DNA from: Streptomyces sp. NBC_00306
GTDB taxonomy: Bacteria > Actinomycetota > Actinomycetes > Streptomycetales > Streptomycetaceae
Reading direction: 5' to 3'
Length of the DNA: 64,000 nt
Assembly (NCBI RefSeq): GCF_036169555.1
Contig: NZ_CP108032.1
Coordinates: 124,001 to 188,000 of the forward strand
Under the pieces are notes generated by a model, which did no database searches, was not told the DNA's origin, and was given only the letters and a program-made list of their open reading frames with translations. Shown here one piece after another: positions 53,823-61,662 of this stretch. The stretch's first letter is position 1; the number at the start of each line of letters is the position of its first letter. Both the position numbers and the translations under genes were made by a program.

Positions 53823-54800
53823 ATGAGCACCCCCCGGCACCTGCGCCCCGGCCCCGTCGTCTGCGTCGGCGAGACCATGGCCGCCCTCGCCCCCGAGCCC
53901 CTCGGGCCGCTCGACGACGCCGACCTGCTGCGGGTCGACATCGCGGGCGCCGAGTCGAACGTCGCCCTCTACCTCGCCGACCACGGCATCCCCACGCACT
54001 GGCTCTCCGCGGTCGGCGACGACCCCTTCGGCCGGCGCGTCCGCGACCGGATCGCCGCGGGCGGAGTCGACGTCGACGGCGTCCGCACCGACCCGGACCG
54101 GCCCACCGGACTGCTCCTGAAGGACCCGGGTGCGAACGGCACGCGCGTCCACTACCACCGCCGTGGATCCGCCGCCTCGGCCCTCACCCCCGAGCTCCTC
54201 GACGACCCAGCCGTGGCGGGCGCCGCGCTCCTCCATCTCAGCGGCATCACCCCGGCCCTCTCCCCCGGCTGCCACGCCCTCGTCGAGCGGGCACTGCGCC
54301 CCGATCGCCCCTGCCCGGTCAGCTTCGACGTCAACTACCGCCCCGCCCTGTGGACCGGCCGCCCCGCCGGCGACGTCCTGCGACCGCTCGCCGACCGGGC
54401 CGACATCGTCCTCGTCGGCCTCGACGAGGCCCAGGCCCTGTGGGGTGACGGAATCACCGACGCCCACGGGATTCGTGAACTCCTGTCCGGTCCGCAGATC
54501 CTCGTGGTGAAGGACGGCGACCGCGAAGCCACCGCCTTCGTGGGAGCCGCCGCGCACAGCGTGCCCGCCTTGAAGGTGCGCGTCGCCGAACCCGTCGGCG
54601 CGGGCGATGCCTTCGCCGCCGGGTTCCTCAGCGGCCTGCTGCGGCAGCTGCCCGTGGACCGCGCCCTGCGCCTCGGCCATCTGACCGCGGCCTCGGCGCT
54701 GAGAGTCGCGGCTGACCACGGCCCGCTGCCGGACCCCGAAGTCGTCGCCGCGCTCCTGGACGCCGACGACGAAACCTGGCGAGCCGCCGTGATCGGCTGA
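53823..54800 (+). CDS. PfkB-family sugar kinase, probable 2-keto-3-deoxygalactonate kinase
   Basis: A 325-residue ribokinase-fold kinase. The N-terminal motif VVCVGETMAALAPEPLG and AGAESNVALYLADHGI are typical of KdgK-type kinases. The C-terminal PfkB signature AEPVGAGDAFAAGFLSGLL contains the catalytic Asp and anion hole. It would phosphorylate 2-keto-3-deoxygalactonate before the aldolase. Note that the enterobacterial DgoK is from a different family, so this is a functional and not an orthologous match. It lies 8 bases after the lactonase and ends the operon. Confidence 0.9.
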   Translation: MSTPRHLRPGPVVCVGETMAALAPEPLGPLDDADLLRVDIAGAESNVALYLADHGIPTHWLSAVGDDPFGRRVRDRIAAGGVDVDGVRTDPDRPTGLLLKDPGANGTRVHYHRRGSAASALTPELLDDPAVAGAALLHLSGITPALSPGCHALVERALRPDRPCPVSFDVNYRPALWTGRPAGDVLRPLADRADIVLVGLDEAQALWGDGITDAHGIRELLSGPQILVVKDGDREATAFVGAAAHSVPALKVRVAEPVGAGDAFAAGFLSGLLRQLPVDRALRLGHLTAASALRVAADHGPLPDPEVVAALLDADDETWRAAVIG

Positions 54801-54898
54801 CTCCTCCGGACGGGCCGCGCGGCCTGACGTCGCCGAGCGGCTCCTGCCGGTGTTCGAGGAACCGCCCGTCGAGGCCCTGCAACCCGGTGCAGCGCGGC

Positions 54899-56260
54899 TC
54901 AGACCAGTTCGGGCTGCTGTTCGTGTCGCGGTTGGGGCAGATGCACCGGCTCGGGTTTCCGATCCCACAGCTGGGTGGTCCGTACGTAGCCGTAGATCAC
55001 GGAGGCCATCGCCGCAATGATCAGCGGGCCGAACAGCCACGGACGTGCGGCCATTTCCATCGGCAGATAGCGATACGACGCCAGGAGTGCGGTGAATACC
55101 GCTGCGCCGTAGACGACGAGTTGGATTCCCCGTCGGTCCCAGCCCCGGTCGAGCGAGCGCAGCGCCGCCTCGATGGTGACGGTGAACACCACACCGGCGA
55201 CGATGTCCGCGCCGTAGTGGTACCCGAAGCCCAGCGTTGCGCCGAGTGTGGCGATCAGCCAGAAGCCGCCCGCAAAGCGCAGAATCGGGGGGCCCTTGAG
55301 GGAATGGATGAAGATCGCGGTAGCCCACGCCGTGTGCAGACTGGGCATGCAATTCCGGGGGGTGATCTCGTCGAAGGGCATCGGGCGCGGGATACCGACC
55401 GGCGGCGGTATGTCCGGCCACAGGTTGGCAACCGCCCAGGCACCCCCGTCGGCACCGTAGGCGAAGACGGGCCCGACCACCGGGTAGATCATGTAAATGC
55501 CCGGCCCGAGCAAGCCGATGACGAGGAAGGTGCGCACCAGATGGTGGCCCGGGAAGCGGCCCTCGGCCGCCACATTGCGCAGCTGGTACAGCGCGACGAG
55601 GACCGCGGCCACCGCGAGCTGGATGTAGACGAAGTCGAGGACGTGTTCGCCCACCGTGCCGGTGGCCGCGACAATGCGGCCCGCCAGCCATGAGGGGTTG
55701 CCCAATGCGTGATCGGCGGTTGCCACGTACGGGTCGAGCACCTTCGGGCGGGTCTTCGACGTGATCAGCAGCCAGGTGTAGCCGGTCTTGCGGCCGGCCA
55801 CCAGCAGCAGGGCGAGTCCGACACCTTTCAGGAGCAGGACGCGGTCCCGGCCGGTGCGGCGTGTGAGGGCGATGACGCCACAGGCCAACGTCACCCACAG
55901 TGCTCCGTTGCCGTACATCATCTCGGCACCGGCAGCCCACCGCACGAGCCAGAAGACGATGTCGATGCCGATCGCGGCGCCGACCGCGATGAATCGCTGC
56001 CGCCAGGTGAGGACCACCATCATCAACGCCATGCTGACGTACAGCACCGTCCCCGACTTGGGGGCGAATACGACCTCGCGCGCCTGGTCGGTGATCGGCC
56101 CCGGCTCGCCGTACCGGCGCGCGGCGATCTCCAGCGCCACGAGGAATCCGAGGCCCACCACACTCACCGCGACCCACAGCACGATGGTCGGTTGACGCCA
56201 CGCAGCCGAGCGAGAGCTGCCGCCTGCGCGCGAAAGTCCTCGCGTTAGGTTAGTTATCAA
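54899..56260 (-). CDS. PAP2-superfamily integral membrane protein (Aur1/inositol-phosphotransferase-like)
   Basis: The product has about 453 residues and about ten membrane segments. The phosphatase motifs are CMPSLHTAWATAIF (the SLHTA motif with catalytic His) and GYHYGADIVAGVVF (the second His), as in PAP2_3 / Aur1-type lipid phosphotransferases. NCMP precedes the first His, as in that subfamily. It could make or remodel a phospholipid head group. The start is uncertain: a TTG at 56260 extends the frame fully but has no good ribosome binding site, and GTG codons near the first membrane segment are alternatives. Confidence 0.82.
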   Translation of the reverse strand: MITNLTRGLSRAGGSSRSAAWRQPTIVLWVAVSVVGLGFLVALEIAARRYGEPGPITDQAREVVFAPKSGTVLYVSMALMMVVLTWRQRFIAVGAAIGIDIVFWLVRWAAGAEMMYGNGALWVTLACGVIALTRRTGRDRVLLLKGVGLALLLVAGRKTGYTWLLITSKTRPKVLDPYVATADHALGNPSWLAGRIVAATGTVGEHVLDFVYIQLAVAAVLVALYQLRNVAAEGRFPGHHLVRTFLVIGLLGPGIYMIYPVVGPVFAYGADGGAWAVANLWPDIPPPVGIPRPMPFDEITPRNCMPSLHTAWATAIFIHSLKGPPILRFAGGFWLIATLGATLGFGYHYGADIVAGVVFTVTIEAALRSLDRGWDRRGIQLVVYGAAVFTALLASYRYLPMEMAARPWLFGPLIIAAMASVIYGYVRTTQLWDRKPEPVHLPQPRHEQQPELV

Positions 56261-56637
56261 TTTTTCAGCCGCTTTGTCTTATTTCACGACGATCATTATG
56301 AGCTCGAACATGTTAGCGGAATATACTCGTCGTTCCGATCATGGATACCTCGAATCCAGCGATCGACCCCTTGCCCGCCACCACAGCGAACAGGAAACGC
56401 CGCCCCGCCCGGACTGGTGCAGCTCGGTCCGCTCGGCCCGGCAGGAACATCTCGCCGGCTCCGGTATCGGAACGCCGACCCGGTCGCCCTCGTCGGGCGC
56501 GCGACTCCTGTGCAACCTGGCCCCCGTTTCGCGCGTATAGCAACTGACCGCTCCGAGCGGCACCGGATGGGGACGCCGCTGATGAAGAGGGCGTCGCAGG
56601 AGCACCGGTTCCGCCTACACGCCAACGGGAGAGACGC
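56261..56637. other. 377-bp AT-richer intergenic region between divergent genes
   Basis: The 100 bases next to the PAP2 gene are unusually AT-rich for this DNA (for example TTAGTTATCAATTTTT at 56250-56265), as expected for promoters. I cannot assign -35/-10 boxes with confidence. No gene is supported. Confidence 0.45.
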
Positions 56638-57225
56638 ATGAATCCGCTGAAGCTGCTGAGTTCGCTGAGCACGCGCCGTACCTCGCTCGCCCTCGCACTG
56701 GTCGCCACGTCCGTGCTCACCACGGCTCTGGCCACCCCGACGGCCGCCGCGCCGGCCGATTCCGCCTCGCCGGCCCGGACGGCGGACACCAGACTGGAGC
56801 GGCAGATCGAGGGGCTGCTGCAGCACAACGAGGGTGCCGAGCGCGTCGGGAAGGACCGGGTGCGGCTGGCGCCGGGCGTGGAGATGACGGTCGTGCCGTC
56901 CACCCGAGCAGCGGCCGACGGCACGGGCGACTGCCGGACCGGCTACGCCTGTGTGTGGCAGCACCGCGACGCGACCGGCTACCGCCTGGACTTCTACTAC
57001 TACGGCTCCTACACGCTGTCCAACTACACGATGCCTGACGGCTCCAGCTGGCAGGACAAGGTCAGCTCCTACTACAACGCGCAGACCGGCGGCGCCTGGA
57101 TCGTCGGCAGGAACTGGGACTCCGACCTCGGCGGCCTGGAGTGGATCTTCGGCGGGCCGGGCGGGAGGTACGAGGCCCTGGTGTCCGCCAACGACCAGGC
57201 CGATGTGATCGAGCTGTACGCGTAG
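56638..57225 (+). CDS. Secreted peptidase-inhibitor family I36-like protein
   Basis: A 195-residue exported protein. The signal peptide (RRTSLALALVATSVLTTALA) ends near TPTAAAPADS. A helical propeptide-like part follows (LERQIEGLLQHNEGAERV). The C-terminal half has DCRTGYACVWQHRDATGYRL and DKVSSYYNAQTGG, the gamma-crystallin-like pattern of I36 (SMPI-type) metalloprotease inhibitors. GGGAGAG precedes the ATG and a strong hairpin follows the stop, so it is monocistronic. Confidence 0.8.
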   Translation: MNPLKLLSSLSTRRTSLALALVATSVLTTALATPTAAAPADSASPARTADTRLERQIEGLLQHNEGAERVGKDRVRLAPGVEMTVVPSTRAAADGTGDCRTGYACVWQHRDATGYRLDFYYYGSYTLSNYTMPDGSSWQDKVSSYYNAQTGGAWIVGRNWDSDLGGLEWIFGGPGGRYEALVSANDQADVIELYA

Positions 57226-57238
57226 CCGAGGACCGGGG

Positions 57239-57268
57239 GCGGGGGACGACGGACGCGTCATCCCCCGC
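57239..57268 (+). terminator. Hairpin terminator after the secreted inhibitor gene
   Basis: GCGGGGGACGAC and GTCATCCCCCGC form a 12-bp stem with one mismatch and a 6-base loop, 13 bases after the stop codon. Confidence 0.75.
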
Positions 57269-57415
57269 CTCACGGCAGGCGGACGGCTGGATGACGGTCG
57301 ACCGCGCATCAGGTGGGAGCGGCAGGGAAACACCTTGACCTCGGCGGCGGTGCACTCCCCCTTGTCGTGCTCGGTGTTGGACTTCCACCGCCCGTCATCC
57401 GACGTACTATCGGGC

Positions 57416-58273
57416 GTGACCGCCAACGCCCCCGCCGCGTCGCCCCTGAGCGCTCCTGACTGGCCCTGCTGCGGGCACGGCTCCGATCCGTCAGCCGACG
57501 CCGTGGGCTGCCGCGGCCGCCGGGTCGACCCGTATGCCGAGTGTCTGGCCCATCTGAGCACCACCGACCGCGCCGCCTACCTGGCAGGTCTGCTGCCCGG
57601 TGCCGACCTCGATCACCGTGGCACTGTGTTGAGTGAGGAGCTGCTGACCGAGCTTCTCGCCCGGCTGCACGACCCTGCGACAGACCGGTCCCGCACCGGC
57701 AAAGTGTCCTTCAGTGGGGCGGAGTTCGCCGGTGAGGCGAGGTTCGACGGGGTGGAATTCGGCGACGAAGCCCGTTTCAACGGGGCAAAGTTCACCGGTG
57801 ACGCCAGATTCGACGGCGCACAGTTCGAGGGCACCGCAGGGTTCGGCGGAACGGAGTTCGCCGGCGACGCGGAGTTCAACCAGGCGAAGTTCGGCCTCGA
57901 TGCCCGGTTCAACGGGGCGAAGTTCGGCGGTGACGCAAGGTTCTTCGGGGCGCAGTTCCACAGGAATGCCCACTTCAACAGGGCTGCTTTTGCACGCGCT
58001 GCCGTCATGGGACCGTTCGTGTGCGAGGAAGAACTGGTTCTGTCCGAGGCTGTGTTCGACGTCGCCGTAACGATCGAGGCAAGAACGGCAGGCCGAGCGC
58101 GTCGGCGCTCGCGGCAGCGGCGCGGGCGACGACGCTGTGATACTCCCCCGCCACGGCAGCGACGCCCAGGCGCGCCAACCCCTCTACGGCCGCTGCGGCC
58201 CTCCGTGGATCGGCCGCGGTATCTCGCACCACCAGCTCGAGTGCTCTTCCCGAGATCCCGCCGGCGCCGTTGA
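57416..58273 (+). CDS. Pentapeptide-repeat-like protein, probably truncated and fused to foreign sequence
   Basis: The product has 285 residues from GTG 57416. Residues 1-95 include a Cys-rich start (PCCGHGSDP) and a helical part. Residues 95-195 form about nine 10-residue repeats of the type GAKFTGDARFDGAQF, an F-rich pentapeptide pattern that folds as a quadrilateral helix. After EEELVLSEAVFDVAVTIEA, near 58080, the sequence becomes Arg/Pro-rich and shadows an opposite-strand gene fragment, so the native C-terminus seems lost. Streptomyces relatives continue as membrane or effector proteins. Confidence 0.65.
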   Translation: MTANAPAASPLSAPDWPCCGHGSDPSADAVGCRGRRVDPYAECLAHLSTTDRAAYLAGLLPGADLDHRGTVLSEELLTELLARLHDPATDRSRTGKVSFSGAEFAGEARFDGVEFGDEARFNGAKFTGDARFDGAQFEGTAGFGGTEFAGDAEFNQAKFGLDARFNGAKFGGDARFFGAQFHRNAHFNRAAFARAAVMGPFVCEEELVLSEAVFDVAVTIEARTAGRARRRSRQRRGRRRCDTPPPRQRRPGAPTPLRPLRPSVDRPRYLAPPARVLFPRSRRRR

Positions 58274-58385
58274 CATCTCGGGCGGCCAACTCGAGCCCGG
58301 CGAGCAGGTGTCGGCCTGCCTCGACCCAGCCGGGCCGAGTCAGCGGAACGAGAGCGCCGATCTTGACGGACGATCCCTGCGTCCG
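58085..58385 (-). pseudogene. Fragment of a Leu/Ile/Val-type substrate-binding domain
   Basis: Minus-strand translation reads VKIGALVPLTRPGWVEAGRH, then LELAARDVNGAGGISGRALE, VVRDTAADPRRAAAAVEGL and VAGEYHSVVARAAAASADA, ending GLPFLP before it runs into the pentapeptide gene. This is the N-terminal lobe of a type-1 (Peripla_BP_6) ligand-binding domain, in Streptomyces also found fused to Ser/Thr kinases. No start, signal peptide or C-terminal lobe remains. It is truncated on both sides. Confidence 0.65.
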
Positions 58386-59092
58386 TCCCGCCCCCGGGTG
58401 GTGCTGGTGGCGAATCCATCCGTCGGCGTCTCCCGTCTGACGAACAATCTGCAGTCTGCCCGGTTCCCTGCAACGGCAAGGGCCGATGGTACGGGTTCAC
58501 TTCATGTCGTCGTGGCAGGGACCCGATGACCGTTCCGGACAGTGCCACCACCACCGTGGCCGCCACCGACCGCTGTTTCACCTGCGGGCTGGTACTCCTG
58601 GCCGGCCCCGTACGAACCGCTGGGCCACCCCTGGCGCCGGCGCACCCGCACGACTCATTCCAACCGACGTGAAGGTCGCCGCTGCTGCCGTCGCAGCAGC
58701 AGTGAACGCGACAACGAGCCACAGCCCACCGACAGGAGGGTTCGCCTGCGGCGCGGCGAAACCCCCAGGCACCGCGTACACAACAAGGCGGTCTCCCACC
58801 TCCGCACCCTCGGGGCACGCTTCGCCCAGCGCGACGAAGTCCGACTCTCTGAGGCTCCGTTCGAGCCCGGTACCGTCGAGCCGTTCAGCGAGCACTCCCA
58901 CCAGGATCCGGTGACCTTCCCCGTCGGCGCGTTCCTCTCATGCCGAGTCGCCTTCGTGACGATGGCCTCGAGCGGCTTGCCCCACACATCGAGTACGGCC
59001 TGATCGAGAAACGTCAACATCCCCACAGCCAGCAGGCATTGCACGATCGCGGCCGCCCCGAGTGCCAGGCTGGTGAACGCATCGACGTGCCA
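58386..59092. other. Decayed region with protein-like relics
   Basis: Minus-strand pieces such as RSLRESDFVALGEACPEGAE and LVVYAVPGGFAAPQANPPV, plus a possible membrane segment (LWLVVAFTAAATAAAATFT), look like coding sequence but do not join into one frame with the binding-domain fragment. I cannot name the parent gene. A promoterless multi-fragment relic is the best description. Confidence 0.4.
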
Positions 59093-60397
59093 TCACGGTG
59101 CCTGACCGCTCGTCTCGGCACGCAGCGGACCCAGGCGGTGCAGCCCCTTGCGGTCGTAGTAGAGCGTCATGGCGAATCCGAAGAGCAGGGCCAGAGCGAC
59201 GCCGATCGCAATCATGCCCCACCCTCGCATCAGCCCGGCATCGGCCCGGGCGTCGAAGTAGAGGATGGCCCGCACTCCGTCGCTCAGTTGCCGCATCGGT
59301 TCGAACAGCGCCAGGAAGCGGTAGAAGTCGGGGACGGCCTGGAGGGGAATCGTCGCCCCCGAGGACGGCAGGGCCAGGGCGATGAACACAAACATGGATA
59401 CCACTTGGCCGATCCCGCCGAAGGCGGCGTTGATGGCCTGTACTCCCAGGCCCACGGCCAGGCTCGCGCAGAAGGAGAAGATCCACAGCAGCGGCAGGTG
59501 CGCGGCGTCCATGCCCAGGATCGCGATCGCGGCGATCATCAGCAGGGTGGTGGTGAGCACAGTGATTCCCACCGTCATGACCATCTTCAGCAGCAGCGTT
59601 TGCGTGCGGCTGATCGGCACCGTCGGGTGCCGGGTGTGCCACGGCCCGATTTCGTTGTCGGTGTAGCCCAGGCCCGCGTCGACGCCGCTGTTGATGATGT
59701 TGCCGCCGACGAACGCGATGAGCACCAGGAGCAGGGTGTAGTAGAAGGCAGTCAGGCCGAGGCCACTGTGCTTGCCGATGGGGTGGCCCACCTGGGTGGT
59801 GACGGTGATCGGGTCGCCCAGGAGCGCCCGGGTCGTGGTGTCGGCGCCCTGGGCAGGAGCCTGGGCCGTCAACTGTCGGCCGATCTCCAGGGATGCCTGG
59901 TGAGCCGCGTTCTGTGCGATCCGGGTGGCCAGGGCAGAGCCGAGGCTGCCCAGCCCGGGGTTGGTCAGGACGGTGAGCGCGGGCCGTGCCGTGGCCCGCG
60001 GGGTCGTCAGGGCTGTCACCGAGGTGGTGAAGTCGGGCGGGATGACCAGGGCGCCGTAGATCTTGCCCGACGCCATTTCGTCCTGCATCTGGGCTCGGCT
60101 GAGGTGGCGCCACCTCACGGTGTCCGCTGGGGTCTTGGCCACAACCGCCCGGCTCACCTGGGTGCCCACGGTCTGGTGCTGCCCTGGCTGCGTCGGGCCC
60201 TGATCCGTGTTGACCAGGGCGATCGGCAATTGGCGCAGGTTCCCGTTCGGGTCGAGGATGCCGCCCATGTAGAGCAGCGTCAGGCACACGGCCACCAGCG
60301 CACACAAGATGGTCGGCACCAGCCAGAGCTTTCCGTGACGCGCTACAGCAGAGGCGCGTACGAGCGATGGCTGCTCCCCGGAACCGGCTGAGGTCAT
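59093..60397 (-). CDS. YhgE/Pip-like (DUF3533) membrane protein
   Basis: A 434-residue protein. One N-terminal membrane segment (LWLVPTILCALVAVCLTLLYM) is followed by a large extracytoplasmic domain starting NLRQLPIALVNTDQG, then five to six C-terminal membrane segments (YYTLLLVLIAFVGGNIINSG, GITVLTTTLLMIAAIAIL, MIAIGVALALLFGFAM). This matches the ABC-2-type/YhgE fold, linked to export of small proteins or drugs. GGAG lies 5 bases before the ATG at 60397. No partner gene is adjacent. Confidence 0.82.
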   Translation of the reverse strand: MTSAGSGEQPSLVRASAVARHGKLWLVPTILCALVAVCLTLLYMGGILDPNGNLRQLPIALVNTDQGPTQPGQHQTVGTQVSRAVVAKTPADTVRWRHLSRAQMQDEMASGKIYGALVIPPDFTTSVTALTTPRATARPALTVLTNPGLGSLGSALATRIAQNAAHQASLEIGRQLTAQAPAQGADTTTRALLGDPITVTTQVGHPIGKHSGLGLTAFYYTLLLVLIAFVGGNIINSGVDAGLGYTDNEIGPWHTRHPTVPISRTQTLLLKMVMTVGITVLTTTLLMIAAIAILGMDAAHLPLLWIFSFCASLAVGLGVQAINAAFGGIGQVVSMFVFIALALPSSGATIPLQAVPDFYRFLALFEPMRQLSDGVRAILYFDARADAGLMRGWGMIAIGVALALLFGFAMTLYYDRKGLHRLGPLRAETSGQAP

Positions 60398-60550
60398 GAC
60401 ACTCCATCAGGGACACGGTCCTGCGCTCTCCGGACCTGGCTGCGGCGGTGTTGGCTGTGACGCAGGGGCCGCATACGCGGTGTCTCGGCAGTCCACGCCC
60501 GGGGAGTGCGCGAGCACCGGCCGACCCTCAAGGGACGATAAGGCCTGTGG

Positions 60551-60826
60551 TCACGGCATCCCTCCACGACACGACCGCGGGCCCCAGGGAGGTGCGTGAG
60601 CACCGCGGCAGGCCGGTCGATGTCGTGCGAAGCGACATCCACAATCCCTCCACTGCGACCACCGGAGACTCGCAGCCAGGGCTCCGCGCAATCGCCACGT
60701 CCAGTCAGGCGCACTGCGCCGGGACACCGTCGCACAACGCGCCGCCGGGGCGGCCGAACGACGCCACGGAACGTAGCCCACGGTCCAGAACGCGACCATC
60801 CCGCAGGCGCACAGACGTTGCCTCAT
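60551..60826 (-). CDS. Possible small coupled gene, unknown
   Basis: Its ATG overlaps the stop of the DUF7848-like gene (ATGA), the usual sign of translational coupling. The first 45 residues (MRQRLCACGMVAFWTVGYV, then an Arg-rich part) have reasonable codon bias. The rest is Arg/Trp-rich and less convincing. I recognise no family, and it may not be expressed. The surrounding 60398-60822 holds nothing else I can support. Confidence 0.35.
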   Translation of the reverse strand: MRQRLCACGMVAFWTVGYVPWRRSAAPAARCATVSRRSAPDWTWRLRGALAASLRWSQWRDCGCRFARHRPACRGAHAPPWGPRSCRGGMP

Positions 60827-61113
60827 GCGTCAGCACCTCCGAACAAGGTGGCGCGGAAGAACGCGGTCGTGATTCCGCGATAGCCGGTGTGCCCGGAGGC
60901 GCCTGAGTGCCGCAGACACCAGAGCTCGGGCTCGTCCTTGGTCTCAGCCGCGTCGGAGGATTCGCCGCACATCGTGCACTCAGCCTCGTAGACTGGACCG
61001 CTGCCTTGCCTGTCCGTAATCAACAGCCAGTCGGCGTGCCGCGTTACCGAACGAGGCCTCACTGGCTGATCGGATAACGCGACATCGTCCAAAGGTTCTT
61101 GGCTACCGTCCAT
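60823..61113 (-). CDS. DUF7848-like small protein
   Basis: A 96-residue protein. The core reads SVTRHADWLLITDRQGSGPV, then YEAECTMCGESSDA with a CxxC pair, then PELWCLRHSGASGHTGYR and a C-terminal FFRATLFG helix. The CxxC plus a later Cys/His pair suggest a small metal-binding module. Similar proteins lie beside ATPase and XRE genes in Streptomyces, as here. It overlaps the upstream ATPase gene by 11 bases. Confidence 0.75.
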   Translation of the reverse strand: MDGSQEPLDDVALSDQPVRPRSVTRHADWLLITDRQGSGPVYEAECTMCGESSDAAETKDEPELWCLRHSGASGHTGYRGITTAFFRATLFGGADA

Positions 61114-61540
61114 CGACTGACTCCGACCTGTGGCGGTACGCGATGAGAGCCCAGACGGACTTTCCGACCCCGTTGCGTTCGCTGATGCCCCACTGGTCTG
61201 CCAGCGCGCTGACCAGTGACAGCCCGCGGCCGCATTCCGATTCGCTGCTGGGGTCCTGCCTGCGAGGCCTTACATTAGAGCTGTCGTGCACCTCGATGCG
61301 GAGGTCAGCACCGGCCAGCTGAAAGCGGGTCTCGATCTCGCGCCCGGGTGAGACGCGCGCATGGGTTACCGCGTTGGTGACGAGCTCCGAGAGCACGACG
61401 AGTGCCGCGTCCTCGACTTCGGCCATGCCCCAGGCGGCGAGCGTCTTGGCCAGCTCTGCTCGGGCCAGGCCGACGCAGCGCGGATGGCGTGTCCATCGGC
61501 GAATCACCGGGCCGTTCAGCGCATCCTGTCGCTTCTGCAT
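61103..61540 (-). CDS. RsbW-like ATP-binding protein (HATPase_c_2)
   Basis: A 145-residue GHKL-fold protein. The N-box is VLSELVTNAVTHAR (about residues 49-62), and GRGLSLVSALADQWGI is the G-box with the ATP lid. It has the size of stand-alone regulators abundant in Streptomyces, which may act as anti-sigma kinases or partners of XRE proteins. It is divergent from the XRE-TPR gene at 61663 and overlaps the DUF7848-like gene downstream. Confidence 0.9.
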   Translation of the reverse strand: MQKRQDALNGPVIRRWTRHPRCVGLARAELAKTLAAWGMAEVEDAALVVLSELVTNAVTHARVSPGREIETRFQLAGADLRIEVHDSSNVRPRRQDPSSESECGRGLSLVSALADQWGISERNGVGKSVWALIAYRHRSESVDGR

Positions 61541-61662
61541 GGCTCAGAGGATGGCTGCCGCAACGCCTCGCCGGTTCCCGGCGATAGGGGTACCCATGAT
61601 GGGTAAGCTCCGCGCGGAGAAACGCTGGTATTCCTGGATCCCAGGCAGATTTGGGGAAGCGC

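Noticed and set aside
53541..56201. Very long open frame on the minus strand across the lactonase, kinase and PAP2 genes
   Set aside because: It is a GC-rich shadow of well-supported genes in other frames, with Arg/Gly/Pro-rich composition and no family motif.
58938..60416. Long minus-strand frame overlapping the YhgE/Pip-like gene
   Set aside because: It is a one-base-shifted shadow of the real membrane-protein frame; its His/Pro/Arg-rich sequence has no membrane segments.
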